23,997 nucleotides of DNA from an uncultured bacterium (GTDB taxonomy: Bacteria > Cyanobacteriota > Vampirovibrionia > Gastranaerophilales > Gastranaerophilaceae): contig USHE01000008.1 of the NCBI GenBank assembly GCA_900554385.1, forward strand, positions 1 through 23,997, in the 5' to 3' direction. The notes below the pieces were generated by a model, which saw only the letters and a program-made list of their open reading frames with translations, ran no database searches and was not told the DNA's origin. Shown here piece by piece: positions 1 to 7,136 of the stretch (position 1 is its first letter; each line of letters opens with the position of its first letter). Both the position numbers and the translations under genes were made by a program.

Positions 1-1419
1 GGTGCTGCTGCCGCATCTTCTCTCACAGGATCTCTTGCTGGTGCGGATAAGGCAGCGGCTGCTTTGTTAAAACAATCCGGTGTAATCAGAGAATTTTCTT
101 TGAAAAACCTTTTCTCAACCGCAAAAGTTTTTGCTAACTGCCCTATTCCAAAAGGTGACAGAGTTGCAATTATTACAAACTCAGGCGGCCCTGGTATTAT
201 GGCAACAGACGCTGTTTGCGAATACGGTATGCAAATGGCTAAAATCTCTGATGCAACAAAAGATAAATTGAGAAGCTTCCTTCCTTCAGCAGCCTCAGTT
301 AAAAACCCTATCGATATGATTGCTTCTGCACCTATCGAACACTACAAACAAACTCTTGAAACAGTTATTGCTGATGAAAATGTCGATATGATTATCGTAA
401 TCTATCTTCCGTTCCTTGGCTTGAAAGATATCGATGTTGCTCAGGCTTTGATGGAAATTAAGGCTAAAAACCCTCAAAAACCTGTCATCGGTGTATTCAT
501 GACTAAGAATGAATTCTTCTCAAAACTTTCTGATATGAATGTTAATATGCCGTTCTTTATGTACGCAGAAGAAGCTGCTGACGGTTTGAACAGATTAAAT
601 CAACAAAGACTCTGGATGGAAAGACCTGAAGGTAAAATTCCTTGCTACGATGTAGACAGAGAAAAAGTTGAAAAAATCATTAAAGGTTCTCTTGCTGAAG
701 GTCGCGCTCAATTGACAACTTTGGAATCTATTGATGTTCTTCAAGCTTATGGTATCAGAGCTTGTAAATACGGTTTGGCAACTAATGAAGACGAAGTTGT
801 TGAACTCGGAAATTCAATCGGTTACCCTGTTGTAATGAAAATGACTTCAAAAACTACTTCACACAAAACTGATGTTGGCGGTGTTGTTGTAAATATTAAA
901 TCAGAAGAACAATTGAGAAAAGAATACAAAGGTTTGCTGGAAAGACTTGAAGCAAAAGGCTTGTTAGAAGGTCTTGAAGGCGTAATCATTCAAGAAATGG
1001 TTAAAGGCTCTCGTGAAATGGTTTGCGGTATCGCAACAGATCCTCAATACGGACCTATGATGATGTTCGGTTTGGGCGGTGTATTTGTTGAAGTTATGAA
1101 AGATGTAACTTTCAGAATTGCTCCTTTGACAGATGTTGATGCTGAAGAAATGATTAAATCAGTTAAAGCATACAAATTATTAGAAGGCGCAAGAGGTACT
1201 AAACCGGCTCAGATTTCTCAAATTCAGGAAACACTTTTGAGATTATCTCAACTCGTTAATGATTTCAAATTCATTGATGAATTGGATATTAACCCGTTGT
1301 TAATTTCAGAAGCTACCGGAGAAGGTATCGCAGTTGACGGACGTATTAAAGTAAGAATGGAAGAAGCTAAAACAGCTTTGGGATGTTCTTGCGGATGTAC
1401 TTGTTCTTGCTGTAAATAA
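1..1419 (+). CDS. ADP-forming acetate/acyl-CoA ligase (ACD family), 5'-truncated
   Basis: The reading frame is open from base 1, so the gene begins upstream of the window; 472 codons are visible. The family interconverts acyl-CoA + ADP + Pi with acid + CoA + ATP in the cytoplasm. What remains is the end of the N-terminal CoA-binding/ligase region (SLTGSLAG then KQSGVIR, residues 7-30), a flavodoxin-like ligase domain (about 35-200) and a C-terminal ATP-grasp domain (about 220-460) with the conserved SHKTDVGGV (around residue 288) and GGVFVEVMKD. In characterised relatives the phosphorylated catalytic His lies in SHTG; here codon 22-24 is CTC (Leu), giving SLTG. The protein ends in LGCSCGCTCSCCK, six Cys in 13 residues, which is not a normal part of the family. 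An intrinsic terminator follows 15 nt after the stop. The family call is firm; substrate, and whether it is active, are unknown. Confidence 0.88.
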   Translation, partial: GAAAASSLTGSLAGADKAAAALLKQSGVIREFSLKNLFSTAKVFANCPIPKGDRVAIITNSGGPGIMATDAVCEYGMQMAKISDATKDKLRSFLPSAASVKNPIDMIASAPIEHYKQTLETVIADENVDMIIVIYLPFLGLKDIDVAQALMEIKAKNPQKPVIGVFMTKNEFFSKLSDMNVNMPFFMYAEEAADGLNRLNQQRLWMERPEGKIPCYDVDREKVEKIIKGSLAEGRAQLTTLESIDVLQAYGIRACKYGLATNEDEVVELGNSIGYPVVMKMTSKTTSHKTDVGGVVVNIKSEEQLRKEYKGLLERLEAKGLLEGLEGVIIQEMVKGSREMVCGIATDPQYGPMMMFGLGGVFVEVMKDVTFRIAPLTDVDAEEMIKSVKAYKLLEGARGTKPAQISQIQETLLRLSQLVNDFKFIDELDINPLLISEATGEGIAVDGRIKVRMEEAKTALGCSCGCTCSCCK

Positions 1420-1434
1420 TTTTATTTAAGCATT

Positions 1435-1466
1435 AAACTGCCGGTCTATTTTGACCGGCAGTTTTT
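1435..1466 (+). terminator. Rho-independent terminator of the acyl-CoA ligase gene
   Basis: A perfect 12-bp stem (AAACTGCCGGTC at 1435-1446 with GACCGGCAGTTT at 1453-1464) encloses a 6-nt loop and runs into a short T tract. It sits directly after the stop at 1417-1419. Confidence 0.9.
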
Positions 1467-1498
1467 ACCCCTTGTAAATTTATATATTGGAGAGTTTG

Positions 1499-1708
1499 AT
1501 GATTAAAATATACCCCAGAATAATGGCAGCTATTTCTGCTACGCAGGATAGAAAATATATTAACAGATATGCTGCCGGCAAAATTAAGGAGCCTGATCGT
1601 TACTATAATATTCTTGTCAGTAAGTCCGGTCCAAAAGCTGTAACTATTAAGTCAAAGATTAGTAGCTGGATAAAGGCTTATAACAATAATATGGAAAGAA
1701 TTAATTAA
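1499..1708 (+). CDS. Small basic protein of unknown function (69 aa)
   Basis: The ATG at 1499 is preceded by GGAG at 1489-1492 with a 6-nt gap, which favours it over the in-frame TTG at 1487. The product is Lys/Arg/Tyr-rich (starts MIKIYPRIMAAISATQDRK), with no signal peptide, clear membrane segment or cysteine motif. It stands alone between the terminator at 1435-1466 and the next promoter region. I do not recognise the family. The good Shine-Dalgarno spacing is the main support for it being a gene. Confidence 0.55.
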   Translation: MIKIYPRIMAAISATQDRKYINRYAAGKIKEPDRYYNILVSKSGPKAVTIKSKISSWIKAYNNNMERIN

Positions 1709-1834
1709 GTAGAACGTATAGAGGCTCAGTTCAAATCTAAAAAATAAATAAAAATATATTAACCTTTTTATATGGTGATATGTAATTGTAAATTTTTCTT
1801 AAAGAACTAACAAAAAATATCTTTAGCAACATAA

Positions 1835-1840
1835 TATAAT
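1835..1840 (+). promoter_or_regulatory. Candidate -10 box for the HFTG/poly-His gene
   Basis: TATAAT at 1835-1840 lies about 29 nt upstream of the ATG at 1869. No convincing -35 hexamer is seen at the usual distance in this very AT-rich stretch, so this is a weak call. Confidence 0.35.
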
Positions 1841-1868
1841 CATGTGGTCAAAATAAAAGGGTTAGTGT

Positions 1869-2489
1869 ATGAAAGTTTCTAATATAGGTTCAACTGTAAC
1901 TCCCCATTTTACGGGAGAAAAGACTAAAAAAGCGATGAGAAATACTGCAGGTGCAGCCGCAATTGCGATTGCTTCCGCAATGCCAATGGAAAAGGCTGAT
2001 GCTCAGTATTTCGTTCCGCCGCCGCCTATTCCGCCGATAACCTATTACCAAGGGTATATTCCGCAGACTGCTTATGATGTGCCGGATTGTTTTATTTACG
2101 GTGATGTAAGAAATTTTGATTATGACAAATCCTTGAGAGAAACTTTTAATGATATAGATAATCAAGGTAGGAAAAACGGCTTTTTAAGTGTGAATGAAGT
2201 TGTTGCAGCAGACAGAGAAAACTGGAATGCTACACACTTATATCCGTATAATTCATACCAGCTTAATCGTACGGTAAATGCGTTTAATCTGGTGTCAGCC
2301 ATGTATAACGAGGAAGGCTCAAGCCCTAATACAATAAATTTTCGAGAATATTCGAAAATTATGAAAGATTATATGAAAGCAAGAAATGTTAATGCATTCT
2401 TTAATCTGTTAAGGATAATAACAGTTCCACGTATAGTTTGTCCGCCGCCACCGCCTCATCATCACCACCATCATCATCATAGATATTGA
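1869..2489 (+). CDS. Protein with N-terminal HFTG motif, proline-rich segment and C-terminal octahistidine tail
   Basis: 206 aa; the ATG at 1869 follows AGGG at 1858-1861. The N-terminus reads TPHFTGEKTKK, a short signature shared with the 16349 gene. An Ala-rich hydrophobic stretch follows (about residues 25-45), ending near ADAQ like an export signal, then a Pro-rich piece (FVPPPPIPP). The middle holds two acidic, EF-hand-like but degenerate stretches: NDIDNQGRKNGFLSVNE (about residue 95-112) and NEEGSSPNTINFREY (about 150-165). The C-terminus is CPPPPPHHHHHHHHRY, eight consecutive His encoded by mixed CAT/CAC codons. A metal-binding or surface role is possible, but function is unknown. It is convergent with the FtsL-like gene, 16 nt away. 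Confidence 0.75.
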   Translation: MKVSNIGSTVTPHFTGEKTKKAMRNTAGAAAIAIASAMPMEKADAQYFVPPPPIPPITYYQGYIPQTAYDVPDCFIYGDVRNFDYDKSLRETFNDIDNQGRKNGFLSVNEVVAADRENWNATHLYPYNSYQLNRTVNAFNLVSAMYNEEGSSPNTINFREYSKIMKDYMKARNVNAFFNLLRIITVPRIVCPPPPPHHHHHHHHRY

Positions 2490-2505
2490 TGATGAAATTT
2501 AACGG

Positions 2506-2964
2506 TTAATATCCTATTGCCCAATTGACAGTAGATGTTTGGTGCTTTTGAGGTTCTACTGCTATACTTGCGGCAACCGCAGGAACTTCAATAACCTTCG
2601 CTGCTTTTTGAAGCAGGTTATACTGAGTCATTCGGTTGTCAACATTGTTAAATGATTTTAGTCTGTCTAAGTTATTTTGGAGTTCGGCATTTTCATCGTT
2701 CAATGTTGTAACCTGACGGCTGAGAGTATTAAGGGTAATTTCATTACACATTTCAAAGTAGTAGCTGACGAAAGCGAGCAAAACGAACACGCCTAAAATT
2801 CCGCATAAAGTTGTATTTACTTTTCTAATAGCCATTTCTTTGTAAATGTTCTCCTTGTGAAAATAACCTTGAATTACCGGCGTTTGCTGTATCGGATTTT
2901 CCGCGTAACCCTGCTGTGCATCATAAGAATAATTAATATCTTGTCTTACTCTCGCTGTATTCAA
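2506..2964 (-). CDS. FtsL-like septum protein (single TM plus coiled coil)
   Basis: 152 aa. Start is TTG at 2964-2962, chosen because GGGGA lies 6 nt upstream. It has a 50-residue polar cytoplasmic N-terminus, one membrane segment (about 50-70, LCGILGVFVLLAFVSYYF), then a heptad-like stretch (about 74-110, LSRQVTTLNDENAELQNNLDRL) and a polar tail. This topology and its place immediately downstream of rsmH (42 nt) match FtsL, the small divisome protein that pairs with FtsB/DivIC, in the classical dcw order mraW-ftsL. FtsL is poorly conserved in sequence, so the call rests on topology and position. An FtsB-like partner candidate is encoded at 7998. Confidence 0.65.
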   Translation of the reverse strand: MNTARVRQDINYSYDAQQGYAENPIQQTPVIQGYFHKENIYKEMAIRKVNTTLCGILGVFVLLAFVSYYFEMCNEITLNTLSRQVTTLNDENAELQNNLDRLKSFNNVDNRMTQYNLLQKAAKVIEVPAVAASIAVEPQKHQTSTVNWAIGY

Positions 2965-3006
2965 TTTCGTTCCCCAAATTCTTTGTTTTAACCAATCATC
3001 CCAACA

Positions 3007-3936
3007 TTAGTTTATACATCTTGCAATTCTTAATTTCGCGCTTCTTGAAGGTGGATTTTCAGAAATTTCTTCCTCTGATGCGGTAATCGGTTTTTTGTTA
3101 ACAAGTTCCAATTTTGGCGGCGGGCATGTGCAAATCATTTGATTTTTCTCGCAATGACACCGCTGTGAGTGGTATTTGAATAAGTGTTTCACTATCCTAT
3201 CCTCCAAAGAGTGAAAACTTATTACACTTATTATAGCACCAACGTCAAGTAAATCCAACACATCATTTAACGTATTTTTAACATTTTGTAACTCTTGATT
3301 TACTTCAATTCTGATTGCCTGAAATACTCTCGTAGCCGGATGAATAGTTGATTTAACATGCGGGGTGCAATTTGTAATTAAATTTGCAAGTTCTGTTGTT
3401 GTTTCAAGCTTTTTGAGTTTTCGTTGTTCTGTAATCGTTCTGGCAATGCGTTTTGAGAACCGTTCTTCCCCGTATTCCGAGAAAATACGGACTAATTCCT
3501 GTTCGCTGTATCCGTTAACCACGTCATAAGCGGAAAAATCAGCATCCTGATTAAATCGCATGTCAAGCGGAGCTTCTTTTGAAAAAGAAAAACCTCTTTC
3601 CGCTTTATTGAATTGGTGATAAGACGCTCCAAGGTCAAAAAGCACGCCCCCGTTGATTTTTTCAATACCGAGAGAATGTAAAACTTTTTTAATATTTGTA
3701 TATGAATTTTTTACAATTATTAAGTTTTTGTAATCTTTTAATCTTGCTGAAGCAGCCTCAATTGCATCATCGTCAACGTCAAATGAAATTAACCTTCCGT
3801 CAGGCGAAATTCTTTTGAGTATAAGTTCGCTGTGTCCTCCTCCTCCGAGAGTACAATCCACGTATACGAGGCCGTTTTTGCATTCAAGTGCATCAACAGC
3901 CTCATTTTTCATAACTGTATAGTGCTTAAATTCCAT
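3007..3936 (-). CDS. rsmH: 16S rRNA (cytosine1402-N4)-methyltransferase RsmH
   Basis: 309 aa, the normal family length. It uses SAM to methylate N4 of C1402 in the ribosomal P site. Visible are the SAM-binding motif I (DCTLGGGGHSE near residue 26), the FDLGAS..Q......AERGFSF block, PLDMRFNQ, the HPATRVFQAIRIEVNQEL block and the ISFHSLEDRIVK block, followed by a Cys-rich piece (CHCEKNQMICTCPPP) near the C-terminus. The ATG at 3936 has no clear Shine-Dalgarno and lies 22 nt after the stop of the upstream small gene, so translation may be coupled. It is third in a four-gene minus-strand operon (4422 to 2506). Confidence 0.96.
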   Translation of the reverse strand: MEFKHYTVMKNEAVDALECKNGLVYVDCTLGGGGHSELILKRISPDGRLISFDVDDDAIEAASARLKDYKNLIIVKNSYTNIKKVLHSLGIEKINGGVLFDLGASYHQFNKAERGFSFSKEAPLDMRFNQDADFSAYDVVNGYSEQELVRIFSEYGEERFSKRIARTITEQRKLKKLETTTELANLITNCTPHVKSTIHPATRVFQAIRIEVNQELQNVKNTLNDVLDLLDVGAIISVISFHSLEDRIVKHLFKYHSQRCHCEKNQMICTCPPPKLELVNKKPITASEEEISENPPSRSAKLRIARCIN

Positions 3937-3958
3937 AAGAAAATTTTAGCACAAAATT

Positions 3959-4153
3959 TTACATAAGTGCAAAACCTTCTAGTCCATAGTCATCAAATAT
4001 TTCAAGAAATTTGTTGTAGGTGAATACTTGAGTATTACCATTTTCATCAGATATTTCAATTAATTTGTCTGCTTCTTGGTTTTCAATGGCTTGTGCCATA
4101 GTTTCAATTTCATTTTCTGTTTTTTCGTTTGTTGAAATAAATTGTATATCCAT
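3959..4153 (-). CDS. Small acidic protein, tandem paralog of the 4171-4422 gene (64 aa)
   Basis: The ATG at 4153 is preceded by GGGAG with a 6-nt gap. The C-terminal third (NTQVFTYNKFLEIFDDYGLEGF) aligns residue for residue with that of the upstream neighbour (NTKIYTYANFVKIYDEQGMEGF), so the two arose by duplication. The product is soluble and Glu/Asp-rich, without cysteines or a membrane segment. It lies 17 nt downstream of its paralog and 22 nt upstream of rsmH on the same strand, implying one operon. No known family is recognised. Confidence 0.75.
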   Translation of the reverse strand: MDIQFISTNEKTENEIETMAQAIENQEADKLIEISDENGNTQVFTYNKFLEIFDDYGLEGFALM

Positions 4154-4170
4154 AATTTTCTCCCTGTCAG

Positions 4171-4422
4171 CTAAATCTGGTGTAAAAAACCTTCCATACC
4201 CTGCTCGTCGTATATTTTTACGAAATTTGCATAGGTATAAATTTTAGTGTTTTCCGGTTTGTTTTGATCCCTAACGAGAATTCTGCCATTACTAATTTTT
4301 GAATCAAGAGTGTTAATGAAATTAACCATAGAAGTGATGTAATGTTCGTTAGCGAGTTCATCTACCGTCACATTTTTTAGAAAGTGAAAATCTCTTTCGT
4401 TAAATACAGTCTGTTCGCTCAT
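4171..4422 (-). CDS. Small protein, tandem paralog of the 3959-4153 gene (83 aa)
   Basis: The ATG at 4422 has AGGAG with a 7-nt gap. It is the first gene of the operon that continues into its paralog, rsmH and the FtsL-like gene. The N-terminal part is longer than in the paralog and diverged, but the final ~25 residues, with alternating aromatic positions (YTYANFVKIYDEQGMEGF), are clearly homologous. Predicted soluble, function unknown. Upstream (4423-4524) is AT-rich leader without an evident consensus promoter, then the gltX terminator. Confidence 0.75.
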   Translation of the reverse strand: MSEQTVFNERDFHFLKNVTVDELANEHYITSMVNFINTLDSKISNGRILVRDQNKPENTKIYTYANFVKIYDEQGMEGFLHQI

Positions 4423-4524
4423 AAGTTTACTCCTTGTATAAGCTGATGTGCTGTATCTGCTGTTACGGACTTCTTTTTTATTTTCTTTAATTTTTTGTTG
4501 ATTTTGTAACGAAAAATTTACAAT

Positions 4525-4554
4525 AAAAAACCCGCCTTTTATTGGCGGGTTTTT
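4525..4554 (-). terminator. Rho-independent terminator of gltX
   Basis: An 11-bp stem pairs 4526-4536 with 4544-4554 (CCCGCC/GGCGGG core plus A/T pairs) around a 7-nt loop. Read on the minus strand it ends in a T run (complement of the As at 4525-4530), 22 nt beyond the gltX stop. It also separates gltX from the rsmH operon. Confidence 0.88.
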
Positions 4555-4576
4555 AAAGTGCTTTTATTTAAATTGG

Positions 4577-6037
4577 TTATTTAATTGCGTGTTTTACACG
4601 GTTAAATGTTTTATCTTTGCCGATAATTGCAAGGATAGCCGTCATATCAGCCCCGCAAATTCTGCCTGTAACTGCGGCTCTTATTGCCCACATTGTAACC
4701 TTAGGTTTAACGCCTTTTTCTTTATAGTAGGCTCTGAAAGCTTCAAGTTTTTCGTGAAGATTTTCTTCTGTCCACTCCCAGTCTTTGGCTTGTTCCAAGA
4801 ATGTTTTCAAAACGTCTTGAGAAACTTCTGTTGCAATAGTATCGGTTGCTTTTTCGTCAAACTCAACTCCTTCTCCAAAGAAGTACGGAACTGCATCTGT
4901 TATATCAGAAAGCAGTGTCAGCGGTTCGTATGTAACTTCAACCATTCTTGTATATTGAGCATCAGTAAGTTCTGATAGGTCATATTTAGTTAAATATGGT
5001 TTTAATCTTTCTTTTAATTCTGGGATTGAAAGCATTTTTATGTAGTGGCTGTTCATCCAGTTGAGTTTATCGTATTCAAATATTGAGTTTGAAGAAGATA
5101 TTTCGTGAATTCTAAAATCTGCTGCAATTTCATCAACTGTTTTGATTTCCTGTCCGTCAGAAGGCGACCAGCCAAGAAGTGCAACAAAATTGATAAGGGC
5201 ATTTGTTAAGTACCCTTTTTCAACAAATTCTGAAACGGCAGTAGCGCCGTGGCGTTTTGAGAGTTTGCTTCTGTCAGGAGCAAGTATCATGCCTAAGTGT
5301 CCAAATTTTGGAACTTCTGCACCTAATGCTTCAAAAATCAAAATCTGTTTGAATGTATTTGAAATATGATCTTCTCCGCGGATTACGTGAGAAATTTTCA
5401 TAAGCATATCGTCAATAACAACTGCAAAGTTGTAAGTTGGAGTTCCGTTAGATTTGAAGATTACGAAATCTCCGAGGAGGTCTGTATCCATGTGTAATTC
5501 ACCTTTTACAAGGTCATCAAACTTGAGGATTGAAGACTCGTGAAAAGCTTTTTGAGCTTTAGAAATATTAAATCTAATGGCAGGTTTTCTGCCTTCTGCA
5601 CGCAATTTAGCTTTTTCATCTTCGGTTAAATCAACACATTTTTTAGTATAAACGTAAGGTTTTTTATTTTTAGCGGCTTCTTCTTTTTCAGCTTCAAGTT
5701 CTTCCGGAGTACAGAAGCATTCATAAGCAAAACCTTTGTCTAAAAGTTCCTGAACGTATTTAGGATAAATATCAAATCTTTCTGATTGAGTATAAGGTCC
5801 GTAAGGCCCGCCAACATCGGGTCCTTCATCCCAGTTAAGTCCGAGGGCTTTTAAGCTGTCGAAAATGTTATCAATATAAGCCTGACTTGTACGTTCAGCA
5901 TCAGTATCTTCAATTCTTAAAACAAATTTGCCGTTATTTTTCTTGGCAAAAAGGTAGTTGAATAAAGCAGTTCTTGCAGTTCCAACGTGTAAATTTCCGC
6001 TTGGTGACGGAGCTATTCTAACTCTGACTTCGTTCAT
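4577..6037 (-). CDS. gltX: Glutamate--tRNA ligase
   Basis: 486 aa from the ATG at 6037, chosen because GAGG lies about 7 nt upstream and the protein then starts MNEVRVRIAPSPSG as usual; the frame stays open further upstream to 6103 but without family-like sequence. The class I synthetase charges tRNA-Glu, and in many bacteria of this type also mischarges tRNA-Gln. Visible are the HIGH-equivalent (NLHVGTARTALFNYLFA), RIEDTDAERT, the RGEDHISNT block and the KMSKS-equivalent KLSKRHGA, followed by a helical anticodon-binding C-terminus. It is 69 nt downstream of the pilin-like gene on the same strand, with no terminator between them, so it may be partly cotranscribed. Confidence 0.97.
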   Translation of the reverse strand: MNEVRVRIAPSPSGNLHVGTARTALFNYLFAKKNNGKFVLRIEDTDAERTSQAYIDNIFDSLKALGLNWDEGPDVGGPYGPYTQSERFDIYPKYVQELLDKGFAYECFCTPEELEAEKEEAAKNKKPYVYTKKCVDLTEDEKAKLRAEGRKPAIRFNISKAQKAFHESSILKFDDLVKGELHMDTDLLGDFVIFKSNGTPTYNFAVVIDDMLMKISHVIRGEDHISNTFKQILIFEALGAEVPKFGHLGMILAPDRSKLSKRHGATAVSEFVEKGYLTNALINFVALLGWSPSDGQEIKTVDEIAADFRIHEISSSNSIFEYDKLNWMNSHYIKMLSIPELKERLKPYLTKYDLSELTDAQYTRMVEVTYEPLTLLSDITDAVPYFFGEGVEFDEKATDTIATEVSQDVLKTFLEQAKDWEWTEENLHEKLEAFRAYYKEKGVKPKVTMWAIRAAVTGRICGADMTAILAIIGKDKTFNRVKHAIK

Positions 6038-6106
6038 TTTAAATCCTCGATTTCTTTTATATTTCGCACCTAAAATCGTATCACGCACAGGATTTAAATT
6101 CAAGGT

Positions 6107-6820
6107 TTAGTTAAGAATATACATAGGTGAACAGCCCCAGCCGGTTCCGTTTTTACAGTCTTCTTTGTAATTGTTTTTATTTATTAGTGTGCAGTATTCC
6201 GGACAGGCGTAGCCATTTACATTAAGACTATCGCCACGTTTTTTGAAAAAAGTAGGAGTAGATTCTTTATCAGGCAAAAAACAATAAAAAATATCTCTAC
6301 CTATAGTATTTGGTTTTTTATAACCGTTTACGTCTATAAAAATTTGATTGACACTATTAAAATTTATTATTGCTCCATCTGGCAGAGAAAATGTAAATGC
6401 ATGAAAAGCTGCATTTGTGTTCATGTCTTTACCCTGTTTGTCGTACCAATGTATGTGATTCTCTTTGCTTCCGTACCATGAAATTTCGCGTAAATTATAC
6501 ATACCTGCTAGATTGTTTATCTCACCTTCAACAGATAAAATTTTATCACATATTAAACCTGATTTAATAGCTTTTAATTGTTTTTGAACTTTGCAAACAT
6601 ATTTTGCCATATTTTGCCATTCTACCTGTTCATAGGTTGTACCCTCATCGGCATAAACTTTTAGCATAGCCTGACTTACTGCAGAATACTGTTTTTTAAA
6701 TGCAGATTTGAATTGCTTGTCTTCAATTTTATTTATTACTGCCGGTAAAGTTATTGCCGCAACTATTCCTATAATGCCAAGAGTTATTAAGACTTCGGCT
6801 AAAGTAAACGCTTTTTTCAT
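6107..6820 (-). CDS. Type IV pilin-like / pseudopilin protein (prepilin N-terminus)
   Basis: 237 aa; GGAGG lies 4 nt before the ATG. The N-terminus MKKA|FTLAEVLITLGIIGIVAA is a class III (prepilin peptidase) signal with Glu at mature position +5 and a hydrophobic alpha-1 helix; Ala rather than Gly precedes the cleavage site. The rest is a globular, Cys-containing domain (CPEYC, DCKNGTGWGC near the C-terminus), likely disulfide-stabilised outside the inner membrane. It belongs to a type IV pilus, type II-secretion-like or competence apparatus; no assembly genes are in the window. It is divergent from a ribbon-helix-helix gene, with a promoter at 6838-6866. Confidence 0.88.
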   Translation of the reverse strand: MKKAFTLAEVLITLGIIGIVAAITLPAVINKIEDKQFKSAFKKQYSAVSQAMLKVYADEGTTYEQVEWQNMAKYVCKVQKQLKAIKSGLICDKILSVEGEINNLAGMYNLREISWYGSKENHIHWYDKQGKDMNTNAAFHAFTFSLPDGAIINFNSVNQIFIDVNGYKKPNTIGRDIFYCFLPDKESTPTFFKKRGDSLNVNGYACPEYCTLINKNNYKEDCKNGTGWGCSPMYILN

Positions 6821-6837
6821 GTTTCCTCCATATCCTT

Positions 6838-6866
6838 AATTTAACATGTTGCACTTATTTTATCAA
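6838..6866 (-). promoter_or_regulatory. Sigma70-type promoter of the pilin-like gene at 6820
   Basis: On the minus strand, TTGATA (6866-6861) and TAAATT (6843-6838) are separated by 17 bp, with TGT directly before the -10. Transcription would start near 6831, leaving a short leader that carries GGAGG. The promoter at 22991-23019, before the other pilin-like gene, has the same -35, spacing and TGT. Confidence 0.65.
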
Positions 6867-6881
6867 GTGTAAATCGCACTT
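6852..6881. repeat. CACTT/AAGTG repeat cluster, candidate operator
   Basis: CACTT at 6852-6856, its reverse complement AAGTG at 6865-6869 and CACTT again at 6877-6881 occur at 8- and 7-bp gaps. The outer copies are 25 bp apart. The first copy lies in the pilin promoter spacer and the second overlaps its -35 box. Ribbon-helix-helix proteins often bind such short repeats, and one is encoded divergently at 6942. Inference only. Confidence 0.4.
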
Positions 6882-6929
6882 ATAATTAAATATAAAAATA
6901 TGATATAGAAAAAGTTGTGTAAAATGCAT

Positions 6930-6941
6930 TATACTTCTTGT
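6930..6941 (+). promoter_or_regulatory. -10 box 6 nt before the ribbon-helix-helix start (leaderless layout)
   Basis: TATACT at 6930-6935 is followed by exactly 6 nt and then the ATG at 6942. There is no Shine-Dalgarno before that ATG. No good -35 is seen. The same spacing occurs before several other genes in this window, which is why this start is preferred. Confidence 0.45.
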
Positions 6942-7112
6942 ATGTTTAAAGTAGAAAAAGAAGAAATGGTAAATAAAACATTCAGGCTGCCTGTTAGTCT
7001 GGTTGAGAAGCTTTATGGTGTTGCGCAAAACAAGGGAGTTTCGTTGAATAGTCTTGTACGTCAGTGTTGTGAATATGCCCTCAGTCAGCTTGTTGAAAAT
7101 GAAGATAAATAA
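6942..7112 (+). CDS. Ribbon-helix-helix (CopG/Arc-type) DNA-binding protein
   Basis: 56 aa from the ATG at 6942. Other in-frame candidates are TTG 6915, ATG 6924 and ATG 6966; 6942 is chosen because a TATACT -10 box sits 6 nt upstream. The core NKTFRLPVSLVEKLYGVAQ...SLNSLVRQCCEYALSQL fits a beta strand (residues 11-16) that would contact DNA as a dimer, followed by helices at about 18-30 and 33-47. Proteins of this size act as repressors or antitoxins; no toxin-like gene follows, and the downstream gene encodes an exported protein. Its divergent position to the pilin-like gene and the CACTT/AAGTG repeats suggest local regulation. Confidence 0.75.
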   Translation: MFKVEKEEMVNKTFRLPVSLVEKLYGVAQNKGVSLNSLVRQCCEYALSQLVENEDK

Positions 7113-7121
7113 TTGAATTTG

Positions 7122-7136
7122 TGCTATAATACTATT
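7122..7136 (+). promoter_or_regulatory. Extended -10 promoter, leaderless start at 7137
   Basis: TGC-TATAAT at 7122-7130 is an extended -10 element, followed by 6 nt and the ATG at 7137. Transcription should begin at or next to the A of the ATG. It lies within and just after the end of the ribbon-helix-helix gene. Confidence 0.65.

Noticed and set aside
2437..2489. Octahistidine tail as a vector tag or contamination
   Set aside because: It is continuous with a native Pro-rich protein and followed immediately by native, convergent chromosomal genes; no vector sequence nearby.
4589..4975. 128-codon plus-strand open frame rich in Cys and Phe
   Set aside because: Fully antisense to gltX, with shadow-like composition.
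6038..6103. In-frame 22-codon extension upstream of the gltX ATG
   Set aside because: It lacks family-like residues, and the ATG at 6037 has a good Shine-Dalgarno and starts the standard GluRS N-terminus.
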